The notes beneath the pieces are model-generated. The model had not been told where the DNA came from. It saw only the letters and a program-made list of their open reading frames with translations, and searched no databases. From Aspidiotus rigidus (taxonomy: Eukaryota; Arthropoda; Insecta; Hemiptera; Diaspididae), in assembly GCA_035079385.1 (NCBI GenBank), contig JAVHKY010000035.1, forward strand, positions 744,001-808,000: a stretch of 64,000 nt of DNA, written 5' to 3'. Made by a program: the position numbers and the translations under genes. Below, one piece after another: positions 11,900 through 23,612 of this stretch (its first letter is position 1; every line of letters begins with the position of its first letter).

Positions 11900-13217
11900 A
11901 ATTAATTTTAAAGTATATGGTAAAAAAATTGTTTTGTATTTATTTATTTGCTATATTTATTTATTTATTTATTTACTTTTTTTTTTTTTTTTTGATAAAT
12001 TGTACTGATTTAGCGCTGTTTATTTTTTTTACTCTCACAAATCAACTGCTAAAAAAATTTTAATCCCGACTGTGAAAATTTGTCCGCTTTGATAGTGTCA
12101 GTCGCCTTGCGAACCTTGAAATTTTTACGTCGCAGAATTGATCGCGATCAGGGTTTTGTCAAGAATGGCATTCATTTCGACTGTAATCCAAGCTCACTTT
12201 TTTTTTGTAGATATTCTACCATTCTGATAGTACTTATAACCTTGAGCTTGAGTGTGTACCAAACAAAAGCGTGGAAATGACGATTCGTTATTACGACTCC
12301 ACAATCACTACTCTCGAAGTAATACAATCGTCAGTGGTCTTAGCTGAAACCAAAACGATCTGATCATCTTCATCACAGGCAATACCTGGAACCAGAACCT
12401 TCTATTTTGGAGAACAGAACCAGAAAGATCAGGATCTAAAATTGTTCACTCATAACCAAACCGAGAACCGTTTGAAAAAATGTTAACGGTTCCATTCTGT
12501 ACGGAAAATCTTGTGAATGTATTTTTAAAAATGATACTTTATTGGACCCAAGTTTGAAGTCGAGGAAGTGAGATGCTTGACAGATGCAATAAATAATTTT
12601 GTATGTGTATTTCTGTTGCTTTCCCCCTAATTTTCCATTAAATAATTGAATTACAATTATAAAGATCAAGAAAACTTTTCCACCCTTATCATTATGTTAC
12701 TATTTTTTTCGTTTTCACTTGTGGGTGGTAATCCTAACAGTCATGCTGATTCTTGGTGATCTCAGTATGATTTGTATCAATGATTCTGAAATTAAAATAT
12801 TATTGATTTAATTCAGTGATCAGTTATCAGATCAAGCAGCCATCAGATTACTCACCGTTTCATACAAAGATGCAATTAGCGCACTCTACATGAAGAAAAA
12901 GCATACGTAGTTCAATCATGAAAACTTCGGTACATTGTCGGAACTGATCGGTGACAATCGTAGATTACCGAATTTGTATTCCCGCTCAAAAATAATAAAT
13001 TCTTTTCAGGATTTCAGCTGGTTTTGAAACTCCTGATACCGGTTTTATGATTATTTCGGAATATTTCATTCTTTCCCGTGTCATATTTCACTGGCTATCT
13101 GGCCACAAATTAGTATTAATTTGAGTATTCCAGTTCTCACTCCTGAGATGAAAATGTTGAGTTTAACTGAAAAGATCGTAACGATGTTTCGTAAGTAATC
13201 AGTTTTATCCGAAAATC
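11900..13217. other. Intergenic spacer IPO7-CENPL
   Basis: AT-rich sequence with TTTA and poly-T tracts (11940-11995). No supported gene. Short ORFs at 12080-12280 and 12436-12669 have no recognisable domain or splice context. The stretch 12375-12440 has short GAACCAGAA-like repeats resembling those near 22960-23100. Confidence 0.5.
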
Positions 13218-14494
13218 ATGCAAAACGGAACTCTCCCAGAGGAACTCTCAGAGGCAGCGTTCCATTTCGACCCTCTCAAATTCGATACCTCAGTTACGGT
13301 TGAAGAAGATAACTTTCTTCAAACGCTAGACGAAAACTTTACGAGTATGTGTTAGATTTTTCAATTTGTTATTGCCGTTAAAACCTATATGTCTTTAAAA
13401 TTCTTTTCATCCTTCGCGCAGAATGTATTCTAAAAAGAGGATTACTTTACTCAACCACTGGATTGAGAAATCTACAGTATTCGTCCACGAGTTTGCAACA
13501 TTTTAGCTCTCTCCTCGTCAGCGATATTAACCGTCAAGAAAGCAATGATTCGCAATCGGAAACCTTTACAGTCGAATTGAAGCCATTGACAGCTGAAATG
13601 CAGCATCCGTGTCCATTAAAAGTAAATATATACTCTGACTCGTTCCCCATTCAATGTAACCGGTTAAGTTTCATAAAATGGGTATTATTTTCTCTGCACA
13701 GATTAGCGTTCAGAAACTCGGCGATAAACCACAGTTCGTTTACGTCGGAGTTTTCTTCTCCTGGAGAGATACCGATATCCGTCCATGTCGAGAGTACCTA
13801 AACATGTCTTATCTATTCGTTACCGGTGCGCAAAAATATATATCCATTATGACTGCTCTGTTCCAAAAGTACTTCGATTGTAAGATCGCACCGATAATTT
13901 ATACGCAAAGCGAAATCAAATGGCTTTTGGCCATCATAACCCACTGTGTGGATGAATCTTATGCAGAGGATGTAATGCTCACGTATCAAATGAACTTCGA
14001 CCAGTCCAAGTTAGAATTCTCTTACCATTTTTCGGATTTGAAAGAAATCTGGAACAAGTGAGTTTAATCTGCTCCTAGACATTTGGTTTGTTAGAATTGA
14101 TTCATTTGTTTGTTTGTTTGTTTTTTTTTTCTTGCTAGTATTCACGACGAAAATGAAAGCATAATTAAATACGAAGATGTAGTCCAATTGTACGCAGCCA
14201 TTGATGAACATGTATTGGAATCTAGTAGCCTCGACTTGAATCACTACCTTCTTAAGCGATTTTCTGTACCAAAGCTTATCACGCTCGATACGGAAAGTAA
14301 GGTGAGCAGCTATACTTACCGAGATTGTAGCGTTCGTCACTTAAGCGTTTTATGAGTGCTGGAAAATCCATTTTGATTGGAAAGTACGATCTTAAACGTG
14401 CAAAATTGATTTCTTTTGTTTGCAGATTTGCTCTTTGAAGCCAGGAGCCTTTGATCTAGTTTGTAGATTCATCAAAGAACGTCGGTTTCGGTAA
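13218..14494 (+). CDS. CENPL: Centromere protein L (CENP-L), constitutive kinetochore subunit
   Basis: Five exons (13218-13344, 13422-13621, 13702-14057, 14139-14301, 14426-14494) encode 304 residues; human CENP-L has 344. Collinear similarity to the human protein is clear: GLLYSTTGLRNLQYSS against TLYSLTPLYKFSYSN, ALFQKYFDCKIAPI against TWFQKTFDCYFSPL, and FSDLKEIWNNIHDENE against HPEDAKALWDSVHKTP. CENP-L pairs with CENP-N in the inner-kinetochore CCAN, where the pair contacts CENP-A nucleosomes and CENP-C. The N-terminal 40 residues are divergent, and the ATG at 13218 is the first in-frame one in this exon. An upstream ATG at 13148 is in another reading context and was not used. Intron 3 (14058-14138) contains a TTTG microsatellite. 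Confidence 0.88.
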
Positions 14495-16713
14495 ATTTTA
14501 CTCCTAAATTTTAAAGAAAAAAAAAAAGAAATTGTGTATTAGGTTAGTTTTTTTTATATCAATTTATTAAATATTTATCTCATTGATTTGAAAAACTCAT
14601 TTTACACTAGATCGTTTATGAACAAAGTCCGAAGAAATCCATCAGAAGACTGTTTTTACTGAGATGATTACGAATTATACGTTAGAATGAACGTGAGAGA
14701 AAGACAAGTAGAAAATATTTTTCCCCTTCAGACAGAAGTATTTGCACAATCATATTATTCTTCTTCGCGTGCATTCATTGTTGATAGAGTCATAAAAATT
14801 TAAAGTCGAATGTCGTTTCCTAATGTAGTGAGAGCAATGCTAAAAGTAAATTCGTGAAATCTTTCATTAGCGGTTACAGTTATCTTCTTTCAGCTCGAGA
14901 GAAATGGATGTGAAAATAGCTATTGCAATATTCGTGGGACTTGGAATTAGGTACTGTTTATGGATTCGTAGATTATTTATGAACGAGAGCTCACTCCAGT
15001 TATTGAAATTTTATATCATACTAATGATGATCCTTATATGTGGGCTTCCCACTTGACGTCATCGCTTTTATACTGTTTTATCTTGGTTCCTTTTCTTAGT
15101 CGCGTGGCTTCTTATTGAACGAATTATGCGCTAGGAAAACTTAATGATCATTTCTTATATGCTATAAGTTTTTCTTGCGACATAATATTCATCTTCGTGT
15201 TTGCACTAGAAATGATTTCATTTTATCATCTTCTCGTCGAGGTTATTTTCATTCTTCTTGGACATACTCAATCCCTTCTTGTACATTCTTTCTAAGTAAG
15301 CTAGTTCATGCAAATTTATTTTTGTGCTCATCGTTTCGACTCATGTATCCCCACGAGTCTTAATGAAATGAAATTGTAACTTCTACTTGGTTTTTATAAG
15401 ATGAATTTTAGATAGCAAGAGTTATCATTTTAACTTCGAGATAAAAACAAAGTGTCATTGAGGTGAAAGTTATTCATCTGATTCGAGGAAGATGATGTAA
15501 TTTGTTTGCTTAATTTGAAAAATTATGATCGTTATATCCTTACTTTATGGTTCTTGAGCTCTAATGACATCATTTTTCAAGTAATTTATAAATTCATCAG
15601 AAAATACTGATTCAATTGCAGTAAATGTGCTGCGAGTATTTAATAGAAGTGTGAATCTTTTTAAATTCTCAATATTAAAATTTAGGTAGATTCTCATTTA
15701 CGAAAATCAAATTCGTTCAAGATCTCTTCAGCATGCAGTTTTCGGACTTGAAAGCGAATAAATACTCGAAATATCGGGAATAGAATATACTTAGTTATTT
15801 TGTAATTGTTTTTTACAATGAAGTATAATAATTTGTAATGTTTCATACAATAACCATCCTCTCAATAAGAGAACGACACTGTCCACACGTATATATAACA
15901 CATGAAAAAGGAGAAATTAAAAATAAAAGTACAGGATGAAGTCCGTACGCGGTGGGAAAATATAAAGGTTACGAATAATAAAAAGACTAGTGACAGTTAC
16001 ACGAAGAAGGAGCTTCTGATCCATACAGTTGAAAAAAAAAATCATCATTTTCATGAAATATTAAGAAGTTAATTATTGCAGTATTATTCGAAAGCGGATA
16101 GTGAGATATAAGATTTCTAATAATTTTTTCGTAATGTCCTGGAATTTTACCAATTTTTGTGCGACTCAATTACGTATTACTTCCTTGTTTGAAGAGACAG
16201 GAAGCGAGTTCGATAATGTACTACCTGACAAAAGTGTGACCACCGGACAAAGAAAGCTGATCTCCACTATATTTAACTACTTGAGGTTAGGAATAAGGAG
16301 AAAATGGGGTAAAGTATCGGGGTAGACTTCGTTTGCTTGACACCTATTACAATGAAAATAACATGAATTTTTTCCTCTCTTAAAATAATGAGAGAAACAG
16401 GTAATACACACACACAAACACACGTATATAAATATATAAAATTGATGTTCAAGTCCGAATGATATTGGTACCGATGAATACAGAAGCTATCCATTTTTTT
16501 CTTTTTAAATTTATTCTGATGGTTCGTTTCGGTCAAATAAAAACATCGGTAGTAGAAATTTAGCGTATAAAAAAAAAGAAAGAAAGAGAGGAAAATAAAG
16601 AGGTAAGCGCATTACACGAATAAAAATTCTCCATTTTTGGCAAACACGCTTACTATAACGTGAGAAAGAAACCGAGAATAATCTGGCATATTGTATCTAT
16701 TTGCCTTTACGGC
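14495..16713. other. Spacer between CENPL and the convergent Rab2 gene
   Basis: Holds the two facing 3'UTRs. ATTAAA at 14566-14571 is a candidate CENPL poly(A) signal. The rest is AT-rich. The only coding-like item is a 50-codon ORF at 14904-15056, described separately. A CA/AC microsatellite lies at 16407-16425. Confidence 0.45.
14904..15056 (+). CDS. Possible small two-helix membrane peptide (50 aa)
   Basis: ATG in fair context (GAGAAATGG) opens a 50-codon frame ending TGA. The peptide has two hydrophobic segments, IAIAIFVGLGI near the N-terminus and FYIILMMILICGLP near the C-terminus, separated by a charged loop (RRLFMNESS). A donor-like AGGTACTG at about 14949 means it could instead be a first exon. 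I recognise no family and chance occurrence is quite possible. Confidence 0.2.
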   Translation: MDVKIAIAIFVGLGIRYCLWIRRLFMNESSLQLLKFYIILMMILICGLPT

Positions 16714-17908
<1,195 letters not shown>

Positions 17909-18179
17909 GATAAGAAAATTTAAGTAAGAATATCAATTGTTCTCTTTGTATATTTAACACGAACTTAGTAACTTCGAAATCCCACGGAATGGTAAAATGT
18001 TACGGAAACATATGCTGTACGAGAGAAAAAGCAATTACAAGATCATCAGATATGTAAAACTTTGGAAGCTTCAGTATTTGGGAACGTATCACGCAATCTC
18101 GTATCTTTACCTTCAATACGCATCAACCGAAGTCTAAACTTCGTGAATTACGTATAGTCGTATAGTACTCGATGAGTTT

Positions 18180-18360
18180 ACAAAACATAACACAAACACA
18201 AAGCAATCACAGCTGTTTTCTCATTTTCTCTCTCGCTCTCTCAATCAATTCCCTCTCGCTCACACGAGGTCGTACGTGGATGACGTGTAATCACAGTCCT
18301 TCGAATGGTAGTTCCTGATTGGTAGAGACAATGACACGTGAGTCACGTGACTCAGAGAGA
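18180..18360 (-). promoter_or_regulatory. Rab2 promoter with palindromic CLEAR/E-box
   Basis: About 0.4 kb upstream of the Rab2 ATG lies the 14-bp perfect palindrome GAGTCACGTGACTC (18340-18353). It contains GTCACGTGAC, the consensus bound by MiT/TFE factors (TFEB/Mitf) at lysosome and autophagy genes. A second CACGTG sits 7 bp before it (18334-18339). An inverted CCAAT (ATTGG, 18318-18322) and a CT-rich initiator-like tract (18220-18260) lie between these sites and the gene. The function is inferred. Confidence 0.5.
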
Positions 18361-18890
18361 ATGACTTGATGATTTCGAATTTTCGAATTCGAACTTTAAT
18401 TGTTTGAAATTTGAAATCCACCAGCAGAAAAGGACTTCTTTTCGTCTATTGAAAATACTTTTCTCCACGTTTAGTGAAGCCCGTGCTTCTTGTATAGCCC
18501 CATTTTCGCCCATGCAAACATTATAGCTGTTGAACGCTTTTATCACCTTGTTTGTGTCAATATGAACACGCAGTGTTATATTATTCTGCCGTGCAAATAA
18601 TAATTTAGGTATGTTAGCAAAATTTTTCTGATGAAATTCCGGAGAAAAGGGTTGTCATTGAATTGAACGTGCGTCAAATCTTTTCTCTGGATTGTCGTTC
18701 TTGATAATGGAGCTCACATGCCTATCACATACGTCAATTATTTTTTGTACGGCAGTAATGTATAAGAATTAATATGTTCTAATAGTGAACCAATTACACT
18801 ACTCATTTATCACTGTACCTCAGTTCTTAGTTGTCTCAAAAATTGCTGACTAAGCAGCATATTTTGCATTTGTAAAGTAATTTTTCCTAC
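18361..18890. other. Spacer upstream of Rab2
   Basis: About 530 bp, AT-rich, no supported gene. A 64-codon minus-strand ORF (18352-18546) has no recognisable features. Confidence 0.4.
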
Positions 18891-19672
18891 TTTTGACGTG
18901 GAACACGTCTATACGCTGGGTACGAAATTGGAAAAGCGACACCAAAAACCTGACACCAAAAAATGACAGCTGAACCGACACCAAAACCCGACACTTGAAT
19001 ATCCATAATTTTAAAGAAAAAAAGGTTCATGCTATGTATTGTAGTAAGCCTGCAATGAACGAGATTGGGTACCTACCCTAAACTCTGTATATAAGATTCA
19101 TTTGTTCTCACTACTACAGCTATATGCAGGTAAGTTGATATTTTACCTACTGAGATATATTCCTATTCTGAATGAGAGGGTGGGAGAGTGTAATAAGAGA
19201 GAAATTTCATAAATGTTCAACCGAAATCAATCAGTGCGCCTCTGGTTTTTCATCAAGTTCACTTCTTCCAAATAAAGAATATCATATCCATCTAGACTAT
19301 TCTATTTTTCATAGTGGTTCATTTATCTACTAGTTTATTGAATTTTCCTTATTGTGGTTGTGCAAATTTTCATTTTTTAATTAATTACCTAATTTATTTA
19401 TTCATTTTCGCGAGTTTTCTGTTTTTTTTTTTTTTTTTTTTTTTTTTTTTCTTATTTGTTCGTTTATTTTTTTGGTGTTTATTATTTATTCATTGATTCA
19501 TTGATTTATTGTCTTCAATTAATTTTTTTTTGATAATTAATTTTCCTCATTTATTCATCTATTTTTTTCTCATTTTTTGTGAAGTGCGTTTTTTTTGTGT
19601 TAGTTATTGATCTTCCCGGAAGTGCTAAGTTTTTATGCATTGGTACTGAATTCTCAAAGTTAATAAATAATT

Positions 19673-21042
19673 ATGAACTTGAGAGATATTATTCGTGATT
19701 TACCATCAAGTTCTCATATGACAGATGAAGAAATATTGTACCGTCATAATGTAACTGTAATGGAAACTGATACATTAGATTCAATAAATATAAATTTTAT
19801 TGAGAAAAGCAATTCATCTTTGACATTAGATATTTCTGAAGAGAAGAGGAAGGAACCAAATAGTGAAACCTGTTTTGAATATAGAGAGAGGGCAACTCAA
19901 ACCCAACTGTTAAAGAAATCAAATGCCGAGAACTGTCGTGCATATATGGAAAAAAAGGTGATAAAAAAAAAATTTGAGGAGAAAAAGAAGAAATCTTATG
20001 CTGAAAAGTGTCGTGAATATAGAGAGAGGAAAAGAAATGAGTTGCTTAAATCTAAACTTGATTCTCAAATGAATTCTAGTGAACAAAATTCTGTTGAATT
20101 AACAAACAATGGTGAAATATGTTTTGAATATAGAGAGAGGACAAGCCAAACCCAACCGATAAAGAAATCAAATGCCGAGAACTGTCGTGCATATATGGAA
20201 AAAAAGGTGATAAAAAAAAATTTGAGGAGAAAAAGAAGAAATCTAATGCTGAAAAGTGTCGTGAATATAGGAAGAAGAAAAGAAATGAGGAATTGCTTAA
20301 AAATGATTCATCAAATTCCCAAACAAAATCTAATGAACAAAATTCTGTTGAATTAACAAATAATGGTGAAATGTGTTTTGAATATAGAGAGAGGACAAGC
20401 CAAACCCAACTGATAAAGAAATCAAATGCGGAGAACTGTCGTGCATATAGGGAAAGGAAGGTAATAAAAAAAAAATCTGAGGAGAAAAAGAAGAAATCTA
20501 ATGCTGAAAAGTGTCGTGATTATAGGGAGAGTAAAAGAAATGAGGTCGAGTTGCTTAAAAATGATTCCAATTCCCGAACAAAATCTAATCAACAAAATTC
20601 TGTTGAATTAACAAATAAGGAGAAAAAGAAGAAATGTAATGCTGAAAAGTGTTAGGGAGAGGAAAAGAAATAAGGAGTTGCTTAAAAATGATTCCACAAA
20701 AAGACCTGCTGAACAAATGTCTGATATGCCTAATGTCAAGAAACATAGAGGTTTGTATACAATGGCTGATAGTTTATTTGAAAAATTGTTCACAAATAAT
20801 GCTTTTGGTTATGTTTGTAATATCGTATTTGGTTTCAAAATGATTTAAAAAGAATCCCTCCTGAATGTGTACCCTTCTTAGCTGATGAATTTCCTGGCGA
20901 AGAGATTATTAATTTTCAAGTATGTTCTACATGTCTGCAATCTTTGAAAAACAGTAAAATACCGTATTTGTCAAAGTCCAATGGTTTTACTTATCCTTCT
21001 TTTCCAACAAATTTACCTGATTACGTTTCGGCTTGGCAGTAA
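19673..21042 (+). pseudogene. Helitron N-terminal ORF remnant with CR(E/A)YRERK repeats and a zinc-finger-like domain
   Basis: The first frame (19673-20356) begins MNLRDIIRDLPS and carries repeated Lys-rich modules of the type KSNAENCRAYMEKK and AEKCREYRERKR. The second module has 9 A's where the first and third have 10 (about 20211-20220), shifting the frame. The frame resumes at 20293-20655, breaks again where about 8 nt are lost at 20648, and resumes at 20639-20848. A last shift near 20836 gives IPPECVPFLADEFPGEE, VCSTCLQSL and LSKSNGFTYPSFP before TAA at 21042. The last segment matches the Cys-containing domain found at the N-terminus of many arthropod Helitron helicases. At least three frame breaks show it is dead. 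Confidence 0.7.
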
Positions 21043-21116
21043 TTTAACGAAAAAATACTCCGGTTTGATCTCATACACGTGTTCCACGCTTCCTTTTTAT
21101 AAAAAATATGACGTTG

Positions 21117-21166
21117 GGGGGGTCCAGGGGGGGCGAAGCCCCCCTGGTTTGGCGCGAAGCACCGAG
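21117..21166 (+). repeat. Twin GC-rich hairpins built on GCGAAGC
   Basis: CCAGGGGGG and CCCCCCTGG flank GCGAAGC, and immediately after it GG-C-GCGAAGC-A-CC forms a second small hairpin, followed by GAG and seven T's. GCGAAGC is known as an exceptionally stable DNA mini-hairpin. Position at the right end of the Helitron-like remnant suggests a replication or termination hairpin. Confidence 0.6.
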
Positions 21167-21179
21167 TTTTTTTGTAATT

Positions 21180-23190
21180 TTCTCAAAAATTATACGTACC
21201 TGTATATTTTAGAGAGAAAGGTTTCAAACAAAAGTTGTTTCTTATCAATTAATAAATGATTGTACTGCGTCGCAATTATATCCAGCTGAATCCTTTTTTT
21301 TCCTAATTTAACTGGACTGTAGGTAATTATACTATTTTAAAATTACATCATTGACCTATATTTCTGCGCAAATGTCAAAATTTTTCCTGATGAAAATTAC
21401 GAATTTCTACCTGAAACGACTACAGTTGATGTACAAGTAATAAGAGTTCCATCGCAAATTAACCTTGCATCTCTTCCTTTAACTATATATTGATCGTCGC
21501 CATACGATTTCTGGATCGCCGTTCTAGATCAATGTATCTGTGAGGTCTTCAGATCGATTCTCTTGTTCTACTAAACCACAATACCTGATGTCAACAAGCG
21601 TCACCAGGCGTCACCTATTAAATTTGAGATGCATATCGGTAAAGCATTTTTTTATAAATTCTTAGATCAAATTTTGTATTAGGGAGCCAATTGGGTGCCC
21701 GTAGACGCGTTTCAAAAAATTTAGCATTGTTTTATGTCGGCTGAATGATTACTTGAAGTCGGTATCTCCCTTTTCGACAAGAGTGAGTAACTTTTCTTTT
21801 CAAGTACTTGACAAACTATGATATGTGACCTGCGATGAGAAAAGGATGCTCATTGCCCATATTGGCGCAGGAACAACATTTCTCTTTGATTGGACATCTA
21901 ATCAGAGAGAAATGGTGTTCCTGAACTTCCTGTGAGCAAGCAATGAGCATCCTTTTCTCATTGCAGGTCACATATTATTATCAATGTGAGAATGTGGTTC
22001 TCATTTCTTCATTTGTATTCTTCAATCCTCTGGTCCACTTCCGATACCAAAAAATAGGATGAAAAGAGGGGGAATGCCTCCTTGGCACCTAATTAGATGA
22101 AGTTAGGTCAGTTTTCGTCGGAAGACAAACGACGGGATATTGAATTTTTCAAAAAGAAAAAAACAAGATGAATCTCCATATGAAAAAAAGATGTGAGAAA
22201 CTTTTGAGCTGTAGACCTCATCTGTGGATGTGGGAAAAATGCGAAGCTATAAACCTATATACTAGGCTATAACTATGAAGTCTTAGGCTGAACTGAGCTC
22301 AGAAAAACACTTCGGGCGAAGGCCTCTCATGTTCAGACTAATTCCGAGCTATGGAGGCAATATCCTTGGGAGACGTCCGCATACAACTTTCGAGGCGTCA
22401 TAAATGACCTTGACCTAATTTAGGAACTTGACGGATTTCGAGATTCGATACTTTATAGCGGGCAACTTGAAAAAAATTATAGCTCTTAACCTCTAAAGTA
22501 TTGAGCTAAATATCTCCTCAAGATGTAAAATCTAGGCTACCACTTACAAAGGCTAAGCTCGGAAGAGGACTTAGGCTGAGACTCTCCAAGTTGAGGCTCT
22601 CTTTCTCATTGTAAAAGAGATTCAATCTCGGTCAATTAATTGTCAAGAAAAAATACAAGTTGAAGAAGTTGCTAACACAATCGTTTCTTTTTCAAACTAT
22701 GTAGTTGCGTAAATTACTATTTTCACATTAAAAAAAAAAATTTTCTGAAAAAAAAAAATTCTACTTTAAAACAACTTGCTTCGATTTATTTTTTGGGTAA
22801 AGACGGGGCTCTGGTGCATGCCTAGAAAGTTGAAATTCCGGTTTTCAAAATGGAACAAAAAAAAAAATACGAGCGTGTTTTTTTTGTCCAAAAAAAGGAA
22901 TAAAACCGAGCTCCGGAGCTTCTTTTAACGACGCTATAATCTATGTTCAAGGTTGGAAACCGGAACCATGAACCAAAACAGGAATAAGATCCGAACCTTC
23001 GTTTTTCATCTTCAAGGGAACCGGGAAGATCCGCATCTTTTTTTCTTGTCAAGATCCGGAACCCAAACTATCCGGATATTTTTTCCTCGAGATCCAGAAC
23101 CCAGAAGATTATGAAAAAGGAAAAACGACTGATGTTGAATACAATTTTCCGTGAGGCAAATACCTCTCTTCTAGTTGCATCTTAGTTTGC
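21180..23190. other. Repeat-rich spacer between Helitron remnant and QNG1
   Basis: No supported gene. It contains a 160-bp hairpin MITE (21825-21975), dispersed-repeat-like text around 22200-22620, and degenerate GATCCGGAACC-type short repeats at 22970-23105. Confidence 0.5.
21825..21975. mobile_element. Small hairpin MITE (about 150 bp)
   Basis: Long imperfect inverted repeat. The left arm TATGTGACCTGCGATGAGAA, then AAGGATGCTCATTGC, AGGAACA and TTTCTCT, is mirrored by the right arm AGAGAAA, TGTTCCTG, GCAATGAGCATCCTTTTCTC and TTGCAGGTCACATA. The centre is a short loop near TTGGACATCTAATCAG. The RNA would fold into a near-continuous hairpin. Confidence 0.8.
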
Positions 23191-23399
23191 AAGATGAACT
23201 ATGTTTCGCAAGAGACAGAGAAAGTGCTGATGATTTCCTGGGGGAGCACGCGAGAGAATATCATGCATCGTATCGTCCTGCAAACCGATAAGAATTGTAA
23301 AAGCCCTATTGAGAGAGTTCGCATCGTGAATATCAAGTTAAATCCATGTATCACGTTGAATTTCCATGCTTCAAATTCTGAAACATCTCCCGTACGCAC

Positions 23400-23612
23400 A
23401 AATAAAAGTCACGTGTACAGCATTAAGATGTCTGTCACGTGGAAATCTCTCGCGGTGGTAGCCTGACCCGCTGAGTGTGTGACGTTATCAGGTCCGTATA
23501 ACACTCACTATCACCATTATCAGTCTGAACTTGAACGTCCAAACTCCAAACTTCATTTTCAGTCTCGTCGACTGTCGATTCCTAGCGATGATTTCTTTCT
23601 AGAAATAACGAC
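23400..23612 (+). promoter_or_regulatory. QNG1 upstream region with two CACGTG E-boxes
   Basis: CACGTG occurs at 23410-23415 and 23436-23441, about 175-200 nt before the start codon, each preceded by GT (GTCACGTG). This half-matches the CLEAR consensus also seen at Rab2. No transcription start can be seen directly. Confidence 0.35.

Larger units (their letters stand above)
18897..21175 (+). mobile_element. Decayed Helitron-like element, N-terminal ORF only
   Basis: The core is a broken coding region (19673-21042) typical of Helitron Rep/helicase N-termini. An inverted GTGGAACACGT-n-TAT motif lies at both ends (18898-18912 and about 21073-21087), reminiscent of the asymmetric terminal repeats of Helitron2/Helentron. 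Just outside the right copy is a strong GC hairpin pair (21117-21166). The left end carries three GACACCAAAA-type short repeats (18940-18990) and a 30-odd-nt poly-T (19422-19450). The Rep and helicase domains are absent, so the copy is non-autonomous. Exact ends are uncertain. Confidence 0.6.

Noticed and set aside
19314..19496. 60-aa ORF with a poly-Phe run
   Set aside because: Produced by a poly-T tract at the Helitron-like left part; low complexity.
23194..23466. 90-aa ORF just upstream of QNG1
   Set aside because: No domain, no conserved composition, overlaps likely promoter E-boxes; probably chance.
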